NCBI RefSeq assembly: GCF_047948215.1
Contig: NC_134456.1
Location: 81,210,515 to 81,274,514 of the forward strand
Origin: Lycorma delicatula
Taxonomy: Eukaryota; Arthropoda; Insecta; Hemiptera; Fulgoridae
DNA: 64,000 bases
Reading direction: 5' to 3'
Positions 23,350-34,260 of this stretch are shown piece by piece. The notes beneath the pieces were generated by a model. It saw only the letters and a list, made by a program, of their open reading frames with translations, searched no databases and was not told where the DNA came from. A program made the translations under genes and the position numbers. How positions within the stretch are numbered: position 1 is the stretch's first letter; the number at the start of each line of letters is the position of its first letter.

Positions 23350-23492
23350 ATATATATATATATAGCCTATGACATTCTCGGTAACGTAAGGATAACAATG
23401 CGAGGTCATACATCTAAATCAGTTCAACCGTTGAACTGCTACGGTAGAACATACATCCAAACATACACTCAAGTACGTTATTCTGTTTTTTT
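23350..23492 (-). repeat. Family E repeat, copy 1, with TA tract
   Basis: A short TA tract (23350-23363) is followed by 'gcctatgacattctcggtaa', 'gaggtcatacat', 'aatcagttcaaccgttgaac' and 'gctacggt'. Copies at 24008-24285 (same strand) and 63655-63812 (opposite). Orientation is assigned so that copy 3 is plus. The stretch 23493-24007 holds a GC-richer segment (23640-23770) that I do not recognise. Confidence 0.75.
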
Positions 23493-24004
23493 GGTCGTGT
23501 AAATAAAGTCCATTTCTGATTAGTTAATTTTTGTTCTGATTTGGTTCCACCGTGATTTTGTATTGTGCTAGCAAATACCACGTTTGAATTTTTAAAAATC
23601 GGACGAATTATTACAGATATATTTTAAGAACATTCCATTGCATCTCCCAAAAAAGCGCTCCAGGGGCATCCCGTTTGTTACTAGTTGTTGGTGATTTATT
23701 TAGCCTCGCACGAGGTGCTCGCATCATCTCACCACTCTAGCCTCACACGCAGTCCGCACGGGAAGCCTGTTATTATTAAAAGTTTTTAAGGAAATTTTTT
23801 AAATTTGTTTAATATTTTTTTATTTTACTTAACGTAAATTTAATTCTATTATTTTTGTAGTATTATTCATTCAATTGATTCGAATCATTCAGTTTAGATC
23901 TAGCTCACACAATGATAGACGCTTGACGCTCAGAGTTCACGTTCATTAATTAATCCATTACAGTTTTTTGATTCAACCGGCAAATCTCCACTGCTATGTA
24001 CATA

Positions 24005-24007
<3 letters not shown>

Positions 24008-24053
<46 letters not shown>

Positions 24054-24059
24054 ATATAC

Positions 24060-24104
<45 letters not shown>

Positions 24105-24285
24105 CATATATATAAATATGTGTGTGTGTGTATATACACACACACACATATTTATATGCCTATCACATTCCTGGTAACGTAACCATTCCAACACGAGGTC
24201 ATACATTTAAATCGGTTCAGCCGTTGAGCTGCTACGGTGGAGCAAACATACATACATCCTATTCCTTTTTGCGCAGTCGTGTAGA
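24008..24285 (-). repeat. Family E repeat, copy 2, with expanded TA/CA tract
   Basis: 24008-24156 is a TA-rich microsatellite broken by 'gtgtatatac' units and a GT/AC run. From 24158 the unique part follows with 'gcctatcacattcctggtaa', 'gaggtcatacat' and 'aatcggttcagccgttgagc'. Overlapping frames of Ile/Tyr and Cys/His repeats in the tract are microsatellite translations and not genes. Confidence 0.8.
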
Positions 24286-24817
24286 AAAAAATATGTAAGA
24301 ATTAATTTTAATCTTTCTTTTTGTTTTAATCTGTAATACTTTGTATTTTGCATTTTATATATCAAAAACTTAATGAACTTAAAATCCCTGCAATTACTGT
24401 TAAAAAACACTGGAAAAGTATTGCATGACTTTCCCGATGATCCCGATCAAGTCATGCAACACTTATTTCATTGCAAAAACTTTCCGGCTTCCCCGAAACG
24501 TTGTGGCAATTTAATCGTTAAGAAGCGTTAGTCTTATCTTTCTAATGAATATCATCATCTCATTATAAAACAATTAGATAACTTATTTAACAAATAAACC
24601 TTTTATTTATAGACATTTTTTTAATTTACTAAATTAAGTCATCATTCAAGATCTTAAATAATTGAATAAAAAATAGAAATTATTTTTTTAAATTCTTCTT
24701 TATTAGTAAATTAGAAAACTGATAATATTTGTTTTGTTTATATAAAACTTCTTCAAAAATAAAAAATATTCAGCCATAATTTTAAATGTGTTTTTTAGGA
24801 CGGTGGATGAAAATCTT

Positions 24818-25442
24818 TAGATATATTTCATAATAAAGTTACCTATAGTAATGGGTACCATGATTCGACTTCCGGAAAATTTCGACATATATCGCGTTTC
24901 GCATCTTCAGACACCAAAACCACCATCAGTTCAAAAGTTTATATATAGAAAAAACAAAATATCGCTATAACTTTCTTATTAAGTACAATATCGATTTCGT
25001 TTAAAGTTCCTGCTATTTTTTGGGTAAGGGCCTAAAACTTATCTCAGTAAATTTTTTTGATATCACCAACCATAGGCCTAGGAAGTGGAAAAAATGGGTT
25101 TTTGAAGACAAAAAAAAATCATTCCTCTCTTAAATATGCACAGTCTCGAATCGGTTTAAAGGGATCGTCGTTAGTCCTCTAGATATTACCTAAAACTTTT
25201 TTCTGAAATAATTTTCGATATGACCATCCTTTACGGCAAGGGATGACCAAAATATTGTCGGAATTGTAAGAAGAAGGGGCTTCTCGTGTGCTAAACATGT
25301 AAAACTTTTTTCACATGCAACCATTGTCGTATTGAGTAAATATGAAGTTTTCTTAACTTTAAGGTGGAAATCTTTTTCATCTCCTACTTAGCACCGGTGA
25401 AATCTAACTCCGCTTTCCAGCATACTGAAAGGGATTTTTTTT
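24818..25442 (+). mobile_element. Family D element, copy 2
   Basis: Runs from a decayed 'tagatatatttcataataaa' start to 'tccgctttccagcatactga' and 'aagggatttttt'. Interior blocks are as in copy 4 at 48481-49260. The region 24286-24817 before it is AT-rich with nothing recognised. Confidence 0.75.
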
Positions 25443-27259
25443 TAGTCATATTAGACATTTGGGAGTAATGAAATACCAATACCCCTTATTTTAAATGCAA
25501 GGGGTATTATACAGTGAGCTTTTAAACTAAAAAAATTTAAAAAGGGTTTTTTCATTGCCGCACACTATAGAAATTGAATGGGGGAAAAACGTTTTATAGT
25601 CATTTAAAGGCCTATTGATGAAGAAAATATTCATGTAAAGACATTCCATTAACTTAAACAAGAAATAGCTAAAAAAGAATTCCATTCTATTAAACAAGAA
25701 ATAGCTAAAAAAATAACATCTTTTGATTTAGCTAAAAAAAATTTACCTTTTTTTTAACTTTTTTAAAAAATTAAAAAAAAAAGTTTTGATAAAATATTCC
25801 TGTAAAGGTTTTTAATTTTATTTTACATATAACACCCTCACCGTTTTTTTCCAGTGTTTGCAAGAATTTAATTTAATAAATCCTTCTTCCTACCAAGTTT
25901 GAAAAAGTTGGTTTACGAAGTCTGGAGTTATTAAGGTTCAAACAGGACATCAGGTGGCATATGCACATACATGAACATTTATTTATAAATCGGTTATTTT
26001 GGGCTTAGGGATAACATTAAAAAATTTATTTGCAATTCTAATATAAGAGGTTAGGATATCTTTTTTTGGGGGGTAAAAAATCTTTTTTTCTAAAATTTCC
26101 CCTTGAGGCACAATTTAAATTTTTGATCACGTTTTATAATCGATTCTTATACTTTCCCTGTAGTACATTTATACTAGTTCTATTAGCCGGGAAAGTAATA
26201 ATTATAAACTTATTAGGAGGATTACGGTTAGAAACGGCATCAAATTAGAAAATAATTAATTCTAGTTAACCACTGTATAATGTAATGTACTAAAAAAAAA
26301 AAAAAAAAAAAAAAAATGTTGTAATTTGTTATAATAAACAAATCTTTACAGTTAGTTACTAATGTAATTCTATTTTAATGTATTTGCTTACGCCGTTAAA
26401 AATACCAATACAAATTTAAAAAATCCCAGAGTCAATTCTCTACTAAATCAAAATATATTTAATATTATTTATACTAATTTAATATATATCTTATTATAAG
26501 ATTTGTTAGCAATGTACATTACTTTCAAAAATAAGAGAGAAATAATCTGTTGTTTTAACCTTTTTTATATTTATGACAGATGAAAATCATCTAAGATAAA
26601 ATTTGGGGTACTTTCTCTGAAAGTAATAATTAAACATTATATATTAAATACCCGCAGCTTTATTCTGTAAAAGTGTCATTTACATCGTTGAAAATCTTAC
26701 ATCGTTTTATATAACTATATTAAAATACAATTATATTTATAATCCCACTGAATAAATTATTTATAAAGTTACATAAGATTTTTACAAAACATTTTAATAA
26801 AATAATAATCTATCTATCGTACCATTATTTTCTGCTTCACTGTTCGTTTTTATATTGTGCTTTTCCAAAAATTCTCTCTGTTAAAAATTTAATTAAATTG
26901 TCAAACATCTACTCAGTTATCGTCAAGTCACGGAAACCAACATCCATATTTTAAAATAATTACTGAGTATTATTCAAATAATTTCAAGTGACCGAAAAAT
27001 TTTGTCTCAGGAATAGAAGTCCCAAAATACACACACATCTCTCTGGCTGAAGATTATATAAAATCGTAACGTCAGTGAAATCGTCGAGAGGTCTTTTCTC
27101 ATGTTTATTCATGTGGTGAAAGTCCAAACGAATCTGCCATCAACTGTTTAACATAGTGTTTCATTTTTTGTATTCAGGTTTTTTGAGTGAGTAAAATTTG
27201 TCGGAGATCCAAGATACATTTGGTGGTTTTTCACAAAATCATTCGGGGTCTTTGTAGGT
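25443..27259. other. AT-rich sequence, no gene seen
   Basis: Includes a run of 25 A at 26292-26316. No coding or repeat signal was found. The 60-codon frame at 26066-26248 has no recognisable feature. Confidence 0.45.
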
Positions 27260-27275
27260 AACGTAGTCTATCTTT

Positions 27276-27767
27276 TTTTTTTGTTATAGATGAGTCTGAG
27301 AAATGCCATTTACGCATCCCCATAAATGGAGGAGGCTTGCACGGGTTCGGCTAGATGTTATAAAGAGCCTAGTTGTACTCGCACCCTACCGACTAAAACA
27401 GGGGTCCAGAGATCCCGTGCTTCATCACCGTTGCCCATCCTAAGTGCAGACGCACGGCGGCTCCACAAAGGGCTGTCCTTCACCCCTTCATTCTCAAGTC
27501 ACTTTCTTCGCCTAAGTTTCAGGTCTTTTATAGCAACTCTAATTCCTTATTGGGTGATTTTCAGTCCTCTTATTGATCTGGATTCTAAATCTGGCTCTAT
27601 CCCATTCTCTAGCTTCTCCCGCTTTAGTTTTCAGGATACTTAATGCTAGATGTACTACCTTGTCTCATTTTGCTCTTCCTGATAACATGTATGGAACTGT
27701 TTCTTCTGGAGAAAGCCAGCTAAACCCGATATCATGTCTGACCATATCTCACCGCTGGTATTGGTAG
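27276..27767 (-). mobile_element. 5'-truncated retroelement with 16-bp target duplication
   Basis: Flanked by 'aacgtagtctatcttt' at 27260-27275 and 27768-27783, identical. A T run at 27276 marks a poly(A) tail on the minus strand. The minus strand from about 27740 reads MVRHDIGFSWLSPEETVPYM, LSGRAK, one stop, then DKVVHLALSILKTKAGEARE and WDRARFRIQ, ending at a stop near 27560. It is followed by about 285 bases of GC-richer noncoding sequence. That is the pattern of a LINE ORF2 end plus 3'UTR. I do not recognise the clade. Plus-strand frames at 27326-27643 and 27573-27767 are shadows. Confidence 0.8.
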
Positions 27768-27783
27768 AACGTAGTCTATCTTT

Positions 27784-28328
27784 AAAACGTGTAAAGAAAA
27801 CAATAAAATACCTGAAATTTTATCCATACCATATTTTTTAATGAATACTTACATTTCTTACGTTTTTTCTGAGATAATAAGTTTAAATTTTAATTGATCT
27901 CAATCTAACAGTTGAGCTTTTGTTTATAAGAAATTTTATTTATTTATGTAGGAACTATTAGCTACTACTATTTATTTTAAAAGTGTTTTTTTTTATTCCC
28001 TTTTAAATTTTTATATTCCGTTTTTAGAAATATTATATAAATTGGCTCATTCTTGCGCAAAGTTATCTTTTGCAGGTATTATGTTTCCTAATTATATATT
28101 GTAATTCTTTTTTTATTTTATATTTTGACAAAGCAATTAAAGGTTTATTCAGCATTTAATATATCACAAGAACAACAGTAGTGCCAGTGGTTTATCCTTT
28201 TTGTTACAAACGATATCACAAATAAAATCATGTGATGTAATATATTCATATTATGTAAAACAGCCCACAAGCTGATTTAGTGGGTTAACTTGTAAATCAG
28301 TTGTTTAAACCTGTAACTTAACGTATAC
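27784..28328. other. AT-rich sequence, no gene seen
   Basis: Nothing recognised. Confidence 0.5.
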
Positions 28329-28697
28329 GACGTCGTTGTTTAACAGCTGATTTTCGAAGTCGAAGGTTCTGAAGTTCAAATTCTAGTAAAAGTTAGTTAC
28401 TTTTATATGGATTTGAATACAAGACGATGGATACCGGTGTACTTTAGTGATTGGGGACACGTCTCAGGAATGGTCGACCTGAGTCTGTACAAGATTACAT
28501 CTCATTTACATATCATCCTCATGTCATTGGGCCGTGGGGGGTTGCTTATTGTTCACTTGTTTTGCAACGTGTTTTTCAACAGATTGCAACGTATTCATTA
28601 GGAAAATAAAAATTCACATTTATATATATATATCATCCTTATTCATCCTCTGAAGTAATACCTTACGGTTGTTCCGGAGGCTAAACAGGAAAAAAAT
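28329..28697 (+). repeat. SINE family S1 with a 107-bp insertion
   Basis: The body follows S1 ('cagctgatt', B box 'aagttcaaattc', 'gatggataccggtgtacttt'). At 28523 it is interrupted by about 107 bases of unrelated sequence, and it resumes at 28630 with 'atatcatccttat'. The matching 'atatcatcctcat' sits at 28510-28522, giving a 13-base duplication with one mismatch. The tail 'tcctctgaagtaatacctta' ends in an A run. The head is decayed. Confidence 0.8.
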
Positions 28698-28839
28698 GTT
28701 AAATGGATTAAAATTAAGTTAATTTTATTTACAAAGCATCTAATACCTCAATGAATACATTAATAATTAAATAGTAGAACATAAAGCTCTGAAAACCTAA
28801 ATGCAATTTCCATGAACAACCATTTCATTTTCTAAAAAT

Positions 28840-28900
28840 TTATTCTATCTTCCGGAAGGTTTTGGGTTCAAATCCCGGAGAGAATTGGTATTTATCATAC
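28840..28900 (+). repeat. SINE-like B-box fragment
   Basis: Contains 'ttttgggttcaaatcccgga', a good polymerase III B box, but no A box or SINE body. Probably a decayed third SINE type. The rest of 28698-29331 is AT-rich with nothing recognised. Confidence 0.4.
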
Positions 28901-29331
28901 GATATAAAATTCATATTTCATTAATAACTCTAATTGGGGAGGCGGAGGGTTAAACTGTGTAATTGGTGTTCTTAATTAAATAAATAAATTATAAGTTTCA
29001 AATTTTTCCTAGGAATTCAGAATTCTTTTTTTAATCTGCATTTACATTTTCGTCTACAATCTAAACATATTTTCTGAGATATTATTAAATTAATTTTCTT
29101 CAGATGAAAAGCAAAACAAATATTATAGCTTAAAATTATATTCATTTTTTCTAGTTTTTCTTAAATTTAATGAAATAAAGCTGTTTTTTTTAATTTTACT
29201 ACGATATACATAACTTAAATTTAAAATGATGCATTTTTATATCTACCTATTCATGGAGATGAGAATAAAATACAAAGTGTTTGTAAAATATGGGCTGCTA
29301 TATTAACGCGATTAATTAATAAATATTACAA

Positions 29332-30235
29332 TTATTTGTGCAAAACAATATTAAGATCAAATTTTTTTATAACAAATGTTATAAAAGTGTCCACAATTTT
29401 CATCGATGCAGCCTTTACCCGATTTTTCATATTCCGTGCAACCTTTCGAAGTCTACCTCTTCCAGTTTCTTATAATTCTTGAGTTACGTTGGCTTTCAGT
29501 TCTTCACTGGTATGTGGATCACTTTTGAATACACAACCTTTTAGACATCCCCTGAGAAAAAATCTGTAGGAGAAAGATCAGGTGACCTAGTTGGCCACAA
29601 GCCAGTCGACATTACTCTTTTACCGAAGAAAATTCTCAAAAGGTTCATATTGTTGCTCTTGCCGTGTGACATGTGGCTCCATCTTGTTGAAACCACGAAT
29701 CTCTTTCATTTAATTCTGGATTTGCAGTAAATTGCGTTAAAATTTCTTGGTACAGGTTTCCATTAAGTGTGTTTTCAAAGAATATGAGGCCAGTTATTCT
29801 TCGCCTGGAAATTACACACCACACACCTATTTTCTGTGGGTGTAGAGATAGTGAACAGATGATGTGAGGACTGCTGGAGCTGCAGTATATTTCATTCCGA
29901 CTATTAACAAAACCACTCAAATCAAACCTCATCTGTAATCAGACATTTTAATGTTCCCCCGAATAAACCGATTAAATCACCCAGTAGTTGAGCGTAGCAG
30001 CATAATTTTTTAATTCATATGATACATAAATTAGGTATGGTTTTAAGTTAAGTAACCGGGTAGCTTTAAAGGCACTATACAGAGATATTCCTTTTTGTTG
30101 CGCAAGTTTTCGTAATAATTTGTTAGGTGAGTTTAAAAACTTACCGTAGCATCATCCAGTGTTTCGTCATTAAATACTGAACGTTTCCGGTTATGTCTGT
30201 TATTGCAAACAGAACCAGTTCCTCTTTATTTCTTT
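29332..30235 (-). pseudogene. Tc1/mariner-superfamily transposase relic
   Basis: On the minus strand: GTGSVCNNRHNRKRSVFNDE near 30215, then LLRKLAQQKGISLYSAFKAT and RLLNLKPYLIYVSYELKNYA, a stop, then an open stretch 29932-29645 with HPQKIGVWCVISRRRITGLI, FFENTLNG and WFQQDGATCHTA. It continues with LWPTRSPDLSPTDFFLRG and closes at 29332. The order (SGRPRSV-like linker, helix-turn-helix, VW..I..R..G, QQDGA, W..RSPDL) is that of a Tc1/mariner-superfamily DDE/D transposase common in insects. The same family as 52983-53890. Breaks: at least one stop and shifts around 29940 and 29640. I could not find convincing terminal repeats. Confidence 0.75.
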
Positions 30236-30369
30236 ATCAAATGATGATTTGAAGATTTATTTAGTACATTCTATATGGGAACTGCAATCAAAAAGCTTCT
30301 TGGAATAAAACAAAAGATTTAGTTGTTAAATAATAAAAATCCTTTGTTACGTAATATTTTTGTAAAAAA

Positions 30370-31073
30370 TATGATGTGGATATCACATGACTTCATTGTA
30401 CGCCTATTAAATTACATACACACATTTTTTTTTTTAAATGAAAAGTAGTAAAATTTTATTTCATTAATAACTTCTGAAATTTTTCATATTTTTTTTTTTT
30501 TTTTTTAATTGTTGTTATTGAATTATTATTTATTGTAAAACTTTTTTTGCAATCAGAGGTTAATAATTATAAATAAATCAATATATTTAAATTTAAAAAA
30601 AATTTTAAAAAGAAAAGATGAAGTCTGATTCGAACCGATGTGCCTTTTCCTTGTAAGATCTAAATATTTCATTAATTAAAATCTTATTTGGCTATAACTC
30701 TGGAGCCAATGAAAGTAAGTACCACGTATGATATATCGATGAAAAGCTCTCAATGAGGACTTATTAAGAAAAAGACAAGTTAAGAAAAAGTCCAAAATCC
30801 AATTTTTTTTATTATGGCTTTTTTGGACAATTTTGGTTCAGTCGGTTGTAATCAAAACGAGAGGTGCACAAATAAATGTTACAACAGTCCGAAACCCAAA
30901 ATTTCAACATCCTACGGGTAATCGTTTTTGAGTATTGCGAGTAACATACGTACGTGTAGACGCCACACCGAAACTAGTCAAAATGGATTCAGGGATGGTC
31001 AAAATGGATATATCTGTTGAAATCTGAAAACCGAAATTTTTCGCGATCACAATACTTCCTTTAATCAAGGAAG

Positions 31074-31077
<4 letters not shown>
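30370..31077 (-). mobile_element. Family P element, short copy
   Basis: The left end is 'atgatgtggatatcacatga' plus 'cttcattgtacg'. The right end is 'aatcaaggaagtaaaa'. It lacks the central block. Its A-rich terminus runs straight into an (AT)n tract at 31083-31124. Confidence 0.8.
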
Positions 31078-31082
<5 letters not shown>

Positions 31083-31128
<46 letters not shown>

Positions 31129-31140
31129 TTATTTATTTAT
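31083..31140. repeat. (AT)n microsatellite and ATTT repeats
   Basis: About 20 AT units, then atttatttattt. It begins at the end of a P element. From 31141 to 32150 is AT-rich with nothing recognised. Confidence 0.95.
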
Positions 31141-32162
31141 TTTTAGTAGAATTTTAAAAAAACGAGTAGAATTTCGTTATTTTTTATTACATTAACTTAA
31201 TAAAACAGTCATAATATTGCTTTCAAAAAGAATATGTTTTTATTTAATTTGAATTAGAACCACTATAAATTTAAAACCACCACTATTACAACTGCTGCTT
31301 TCTATTTTTTTTTTTTTTTAATTTATCTTTAACTTTTAATTTTTTATGTTAGATAATTTACTGACTTAGCGTTTACATCACACTATTTACGACAAGCTAT
31401 TTAAAATATTATCTCTGATGCAGTGATATTATTAAGTTGTTATGATTGATAAATATATTATATCTGTTTTAAAAAATCGGGAAAACAGATTGTAAGTAAC
31501 AATAAAAACTTATTAACATAGTAACTATATCTTATTAACTATAATATAAACTATAGTCTACTATATTTTACAAACAATATTAAATGAATACATAAAAAAG
31601 CTTAGATTAACTTCCAGCCATCTCGTATTTAAGCATATTAGTATTCTAGAGATCGTATTAAAAGTACAGTTGTTAGTTGTATATCTTATAACAATGAAGG
31701 AAATATAGAGGTCTCAAAATACTACTTATAAGACTCGTATCTGGATGACAATTGAAAGATATATTGTGTAGCTATTATGTTTCGCGGCGCTCCCCATCAG
31801 TCAATTGATACTGCACAATACACCACTTAACAACAACACATTTCATAACAACGTATTTATTCTTCATAACCCAAAACTCAAATTGTCTAAAATCTATTGA
31901 CAAATATAATTATATAATAAATTCAAATAATCCTATACGTAATCACCCGCGTTGTATAAGAAAGAGTAAACGTACAATAAAAGGGTGAATAGTTACTACT
32001 TGAATAACCCGCATTGCTAGAATTGTTAAATTTTTCGTTTTTCTCTAGTCAGTTAAATAATGCTCCTTAGAAAAAAAAGACAAAAAAAGATTTATCAAAC
32101 AATTAAACTGACTTGACTTGAAAAAACTACACAAATGAATAAAAACAAAGCTAACAACACAG

Positions 32163-32314
32163 CTTCTTTTTTAACCTCCGGGATCACCGTCAGATATTGC
32201 TTCAGAGGATGAGATGAATGATTTGTAGCGTGTGTGAAAATGCTATGCCTGGCCGGGATTTGAACCCGGGACCTCTGAATAAAAGTCGACTATAACTCGC
32301 GCCACGGAGGCCGG
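32163..32314 (-). repeat. SINE family S2, complete copy with target duplication
   Basis: The minus strand starts 'ccggcctccgtggcgcgagt' (tRNA-like A box), has 'cccgggttcaaatcccggcc' (B box), the body 'aggcatagcattttcacaca', and the tail 'catcctctgaagcaatatct' with an A-rich end. Flanks are ctaacaacacag (32151-32162) and ctgacaacacag (32315-32326), 12 bases with one mismatch. This is the best reference copy of S2 in the window. Confidence 0.9.
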
Positions 32315-32624
32315 CTGACAACACAGTTTTAGGACTTTCCGGTCACACGGCTACTTGTAAATAAAAAATAATTAATATATTGAAAAATCCCACTTTAAAA
32401 TTTCAAATAATACGAATAATATTGGCTTGAAGTTAAAACCGCTAATTTCGAAACTGGTAGAAGCTTTTTTTAAAATAATAAAAAAAATCGTCTATTTCAA
32501 CAACTCTAAACATTAAAATCGTTTTCAGAGCCCTTGAAAATGTATAAATTGATGCCTCACACGGACCATGTTTGTTACATTCAGTTTCAGTCAAAGTTCA
32601 GTTTCATAAAATATATTTTTTTTA

Positions 32625-32760
32625 ATTTTTACTTTCCTGTTTAGATAGCGCTATGGCTCTTCGGTCCAATTTGGGCACATGCGGTTTTCACTGTATCTTA
32701 ACATTTTGACACCTAAGGAACCCCAAAAAACTAAAAAAAGTGGATGGATTTTTTTTTTAA
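32625..32760 (+). repeat. Family A-like end fragment
   Basis: 'gacacctaaggaaccccaaa' followed by 'aaactaaaaaaagtggatgg' resembles the block near 17665-17700 in family A. The preceding 'atagcgctatggctcttcgg' resembles 42225-42240. Diverged. The rest of 32327-33194 is AT-rich and unassigned. Confidence 0.4.
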
Positions 32761-33194
32761 ATCGATGCTAGTTAAGGATTAAAGAATTATTTATGAAATT
32801 GATGCCACTTTTTTTAAAAGTATTTCTTTAATGCTATTTCTTATAAATATTAGTTAAGGTATAAGAGTTAAAAGGAAAAATTTATTTTAATTTTAAAATT
32901 TTTATTTTATTTTACATTTCTTTGGTCTTACCTAAAAAAAAATCTGTTGAGATAAATCTAAACTTAAAAGGAAAAGATTGGATCTTGATGAAAATAATAA
33001 AAGATATAGAAGTAAATAATAAAAGTGATTTACATCGACCATTATCTAATTCTCTTTGGGGTGAATGAATATATGTTAGCATTTAACTCATAAGTTTTTC
33101 CAATTAATTCTCTTGAATTTTTTCATGACAAAATTTTTGAATAACAAAATGATGTCTGTATACTGTTTCCCTATAACAAACTTTTCCCGGTTTT

Positions 33195-33350
33195 TTTTTT
33201 GGTTTTTTTTATCTCCGGGTCCACCTGTTAGTTATTGCTTCGGAGGATATGAGATGAATGACTTGTAGCGTGTGTGAAAATGCTATGCCTGACCGGGATT
33301 CAAACCCGGGACCTCCGGATGAAAGACGCTATCACTATCACTAACCCTAT
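33195..33350 (-). repeat. SINE family S2
   Basis: The minus strand has 'cccgggtttgaatcccggtc' (B box), 'aggcatagcattttcacaca', and the tail 'ctccgaagcaata' up to a T run at the plus-strand left end. The head is decayed. Confidence 0.8.
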
Positions 33351-33719
33351 AATAATATATTATTAGTCAACGTTAACGACAAAAATGTAGGTAATAACTT
33401 CAATTTTTCAATGTAATTCTTCAATTAAAAACATTCTCCTCCAGTTATCCATAAATAATTTAATTTGTTTTGAGTCTTATTTTACAGTGCCTTATTTAGG
33501 TAAGCGGACAAATTCCTTAATTTTGATTTTCTGAATTACTACTATCTTGTGTAAATTATTTATGGATTAAGTAATAATATACAATATTAAATTGCTAATG
33601 TTTATCTTATCTGTTGTTATAGTAGTTATATTTTCTCTTGTAATTATAGTTCCTCACATCATAGTTATATGAGCTGGCTATATACTAGTCGGTGCAGTCA
33701 GTTATTTCAATTGTGTACT

Positions 33720-34018
33720 GTGTGTTTTTCTTATTGACATTTTACTGACATTTTATTGACAAGTTATTTTCATCCGACATGAGTTTGATTGTCCTAATCA
33801 ATGAATTGCCAAATAAACAACATTCTGTTCGTATTTTACAAGACAAAGGGATTTTACACAATTCTAGATTTTGTGTACAGAGTTATGAAATATCTCTTTC
33901 GCTAAGCGACAGGGAAGATACATGGCGTTATGCAAAGACGAGTCGTCGCAATTTTCCTCGTTTAAGAAGCGGTGCATGGCTGCAATCCAGCATACTGAAA
34001 TTGGAAATTGTTGTATAA
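33720..34018 (+). pseudogene. Merlin (ISXO2-like) transposase, N-terminal part
   Basis: An open frame from ATG 33779 encodes a stretch ending KGILHNSRFCVQSYEISLSL, SDREDTWRYAKTSRRNFPRL, RSGAWLQSSILKLEIVV and a stop. The layout (short N-terminus, C-x-n-E/H-M-x-L, WR(C/Y), R-x-G-x-W-(L/F)-x-x-S-x-L) is the N-terminal half of Merlin transposases, normally with a zinc-binding WRC motif; here the Cys is Tyr. The equivalent place in the copy at 2160-2833 reads LRKSDGSRIEKLSLQNIVLF. The C-terminal part of such a protein lies on the same strand at 37692-37922, beyond a LINE insertion. This is identified by motif pattern only. Confidence 0.5.
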
Positions 34019-34098
34019 TTTCTATACCGATGAAGTAGGGAAAATACCAATTTTAATTTTTTATTGAAGAATTTGGTATGAGTAGTATCGCTGTAACC

Positions 34099-34245
34099 CA
34101 GTGGTTCCCAAACTTTTCCAAGTCGAAACGCACTTTTGCAGTTAAATTTTTTCCATGATACCCTACTCTAAGTAATAGTATGACTACTCGTAAGTAAGAG
34201 ATAAAAATAAATAAAATCTCGTGTATCTTCATTATTTTTTTACTT
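34099..34245. mobile_element. hAT-type MITE, left part
   Basis: Same left end as 8109-8372 ('cagtggttcccaaacttttc') and the same interior ('taagtaagagataaaaataa', 'gtgtatcttc'). It is cut at about 34245 where the LINE poly(A) tail begins. The right half was not found beyond 37400. Confidence 0.85.
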
Positions 34246-34260
34246 TTTTTTTTTTTGTCT

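Noticed and set aside
23930..24206. Three overlapping minus-strand frames rich in Ile/Tyr and Cys/His repeats
   Set aside because: They are translations of a (TA)n and (CA)n microsatellite in successive frames, not proteins.
27326..27643. 105-codon plus-strand frame in a GC-richer stretch
   Set aside because: It lies inside a minus-strand retroelement with a target duplication; the protein-like signal is on the other strand.
32163..32314. Possible tRNA gene (A and B boxes)
   Set aside because: The promoter boxes belong to a SINE with a non-tRNA body, tail and target duplication; no proper clover-leaf with acceptor pairing.
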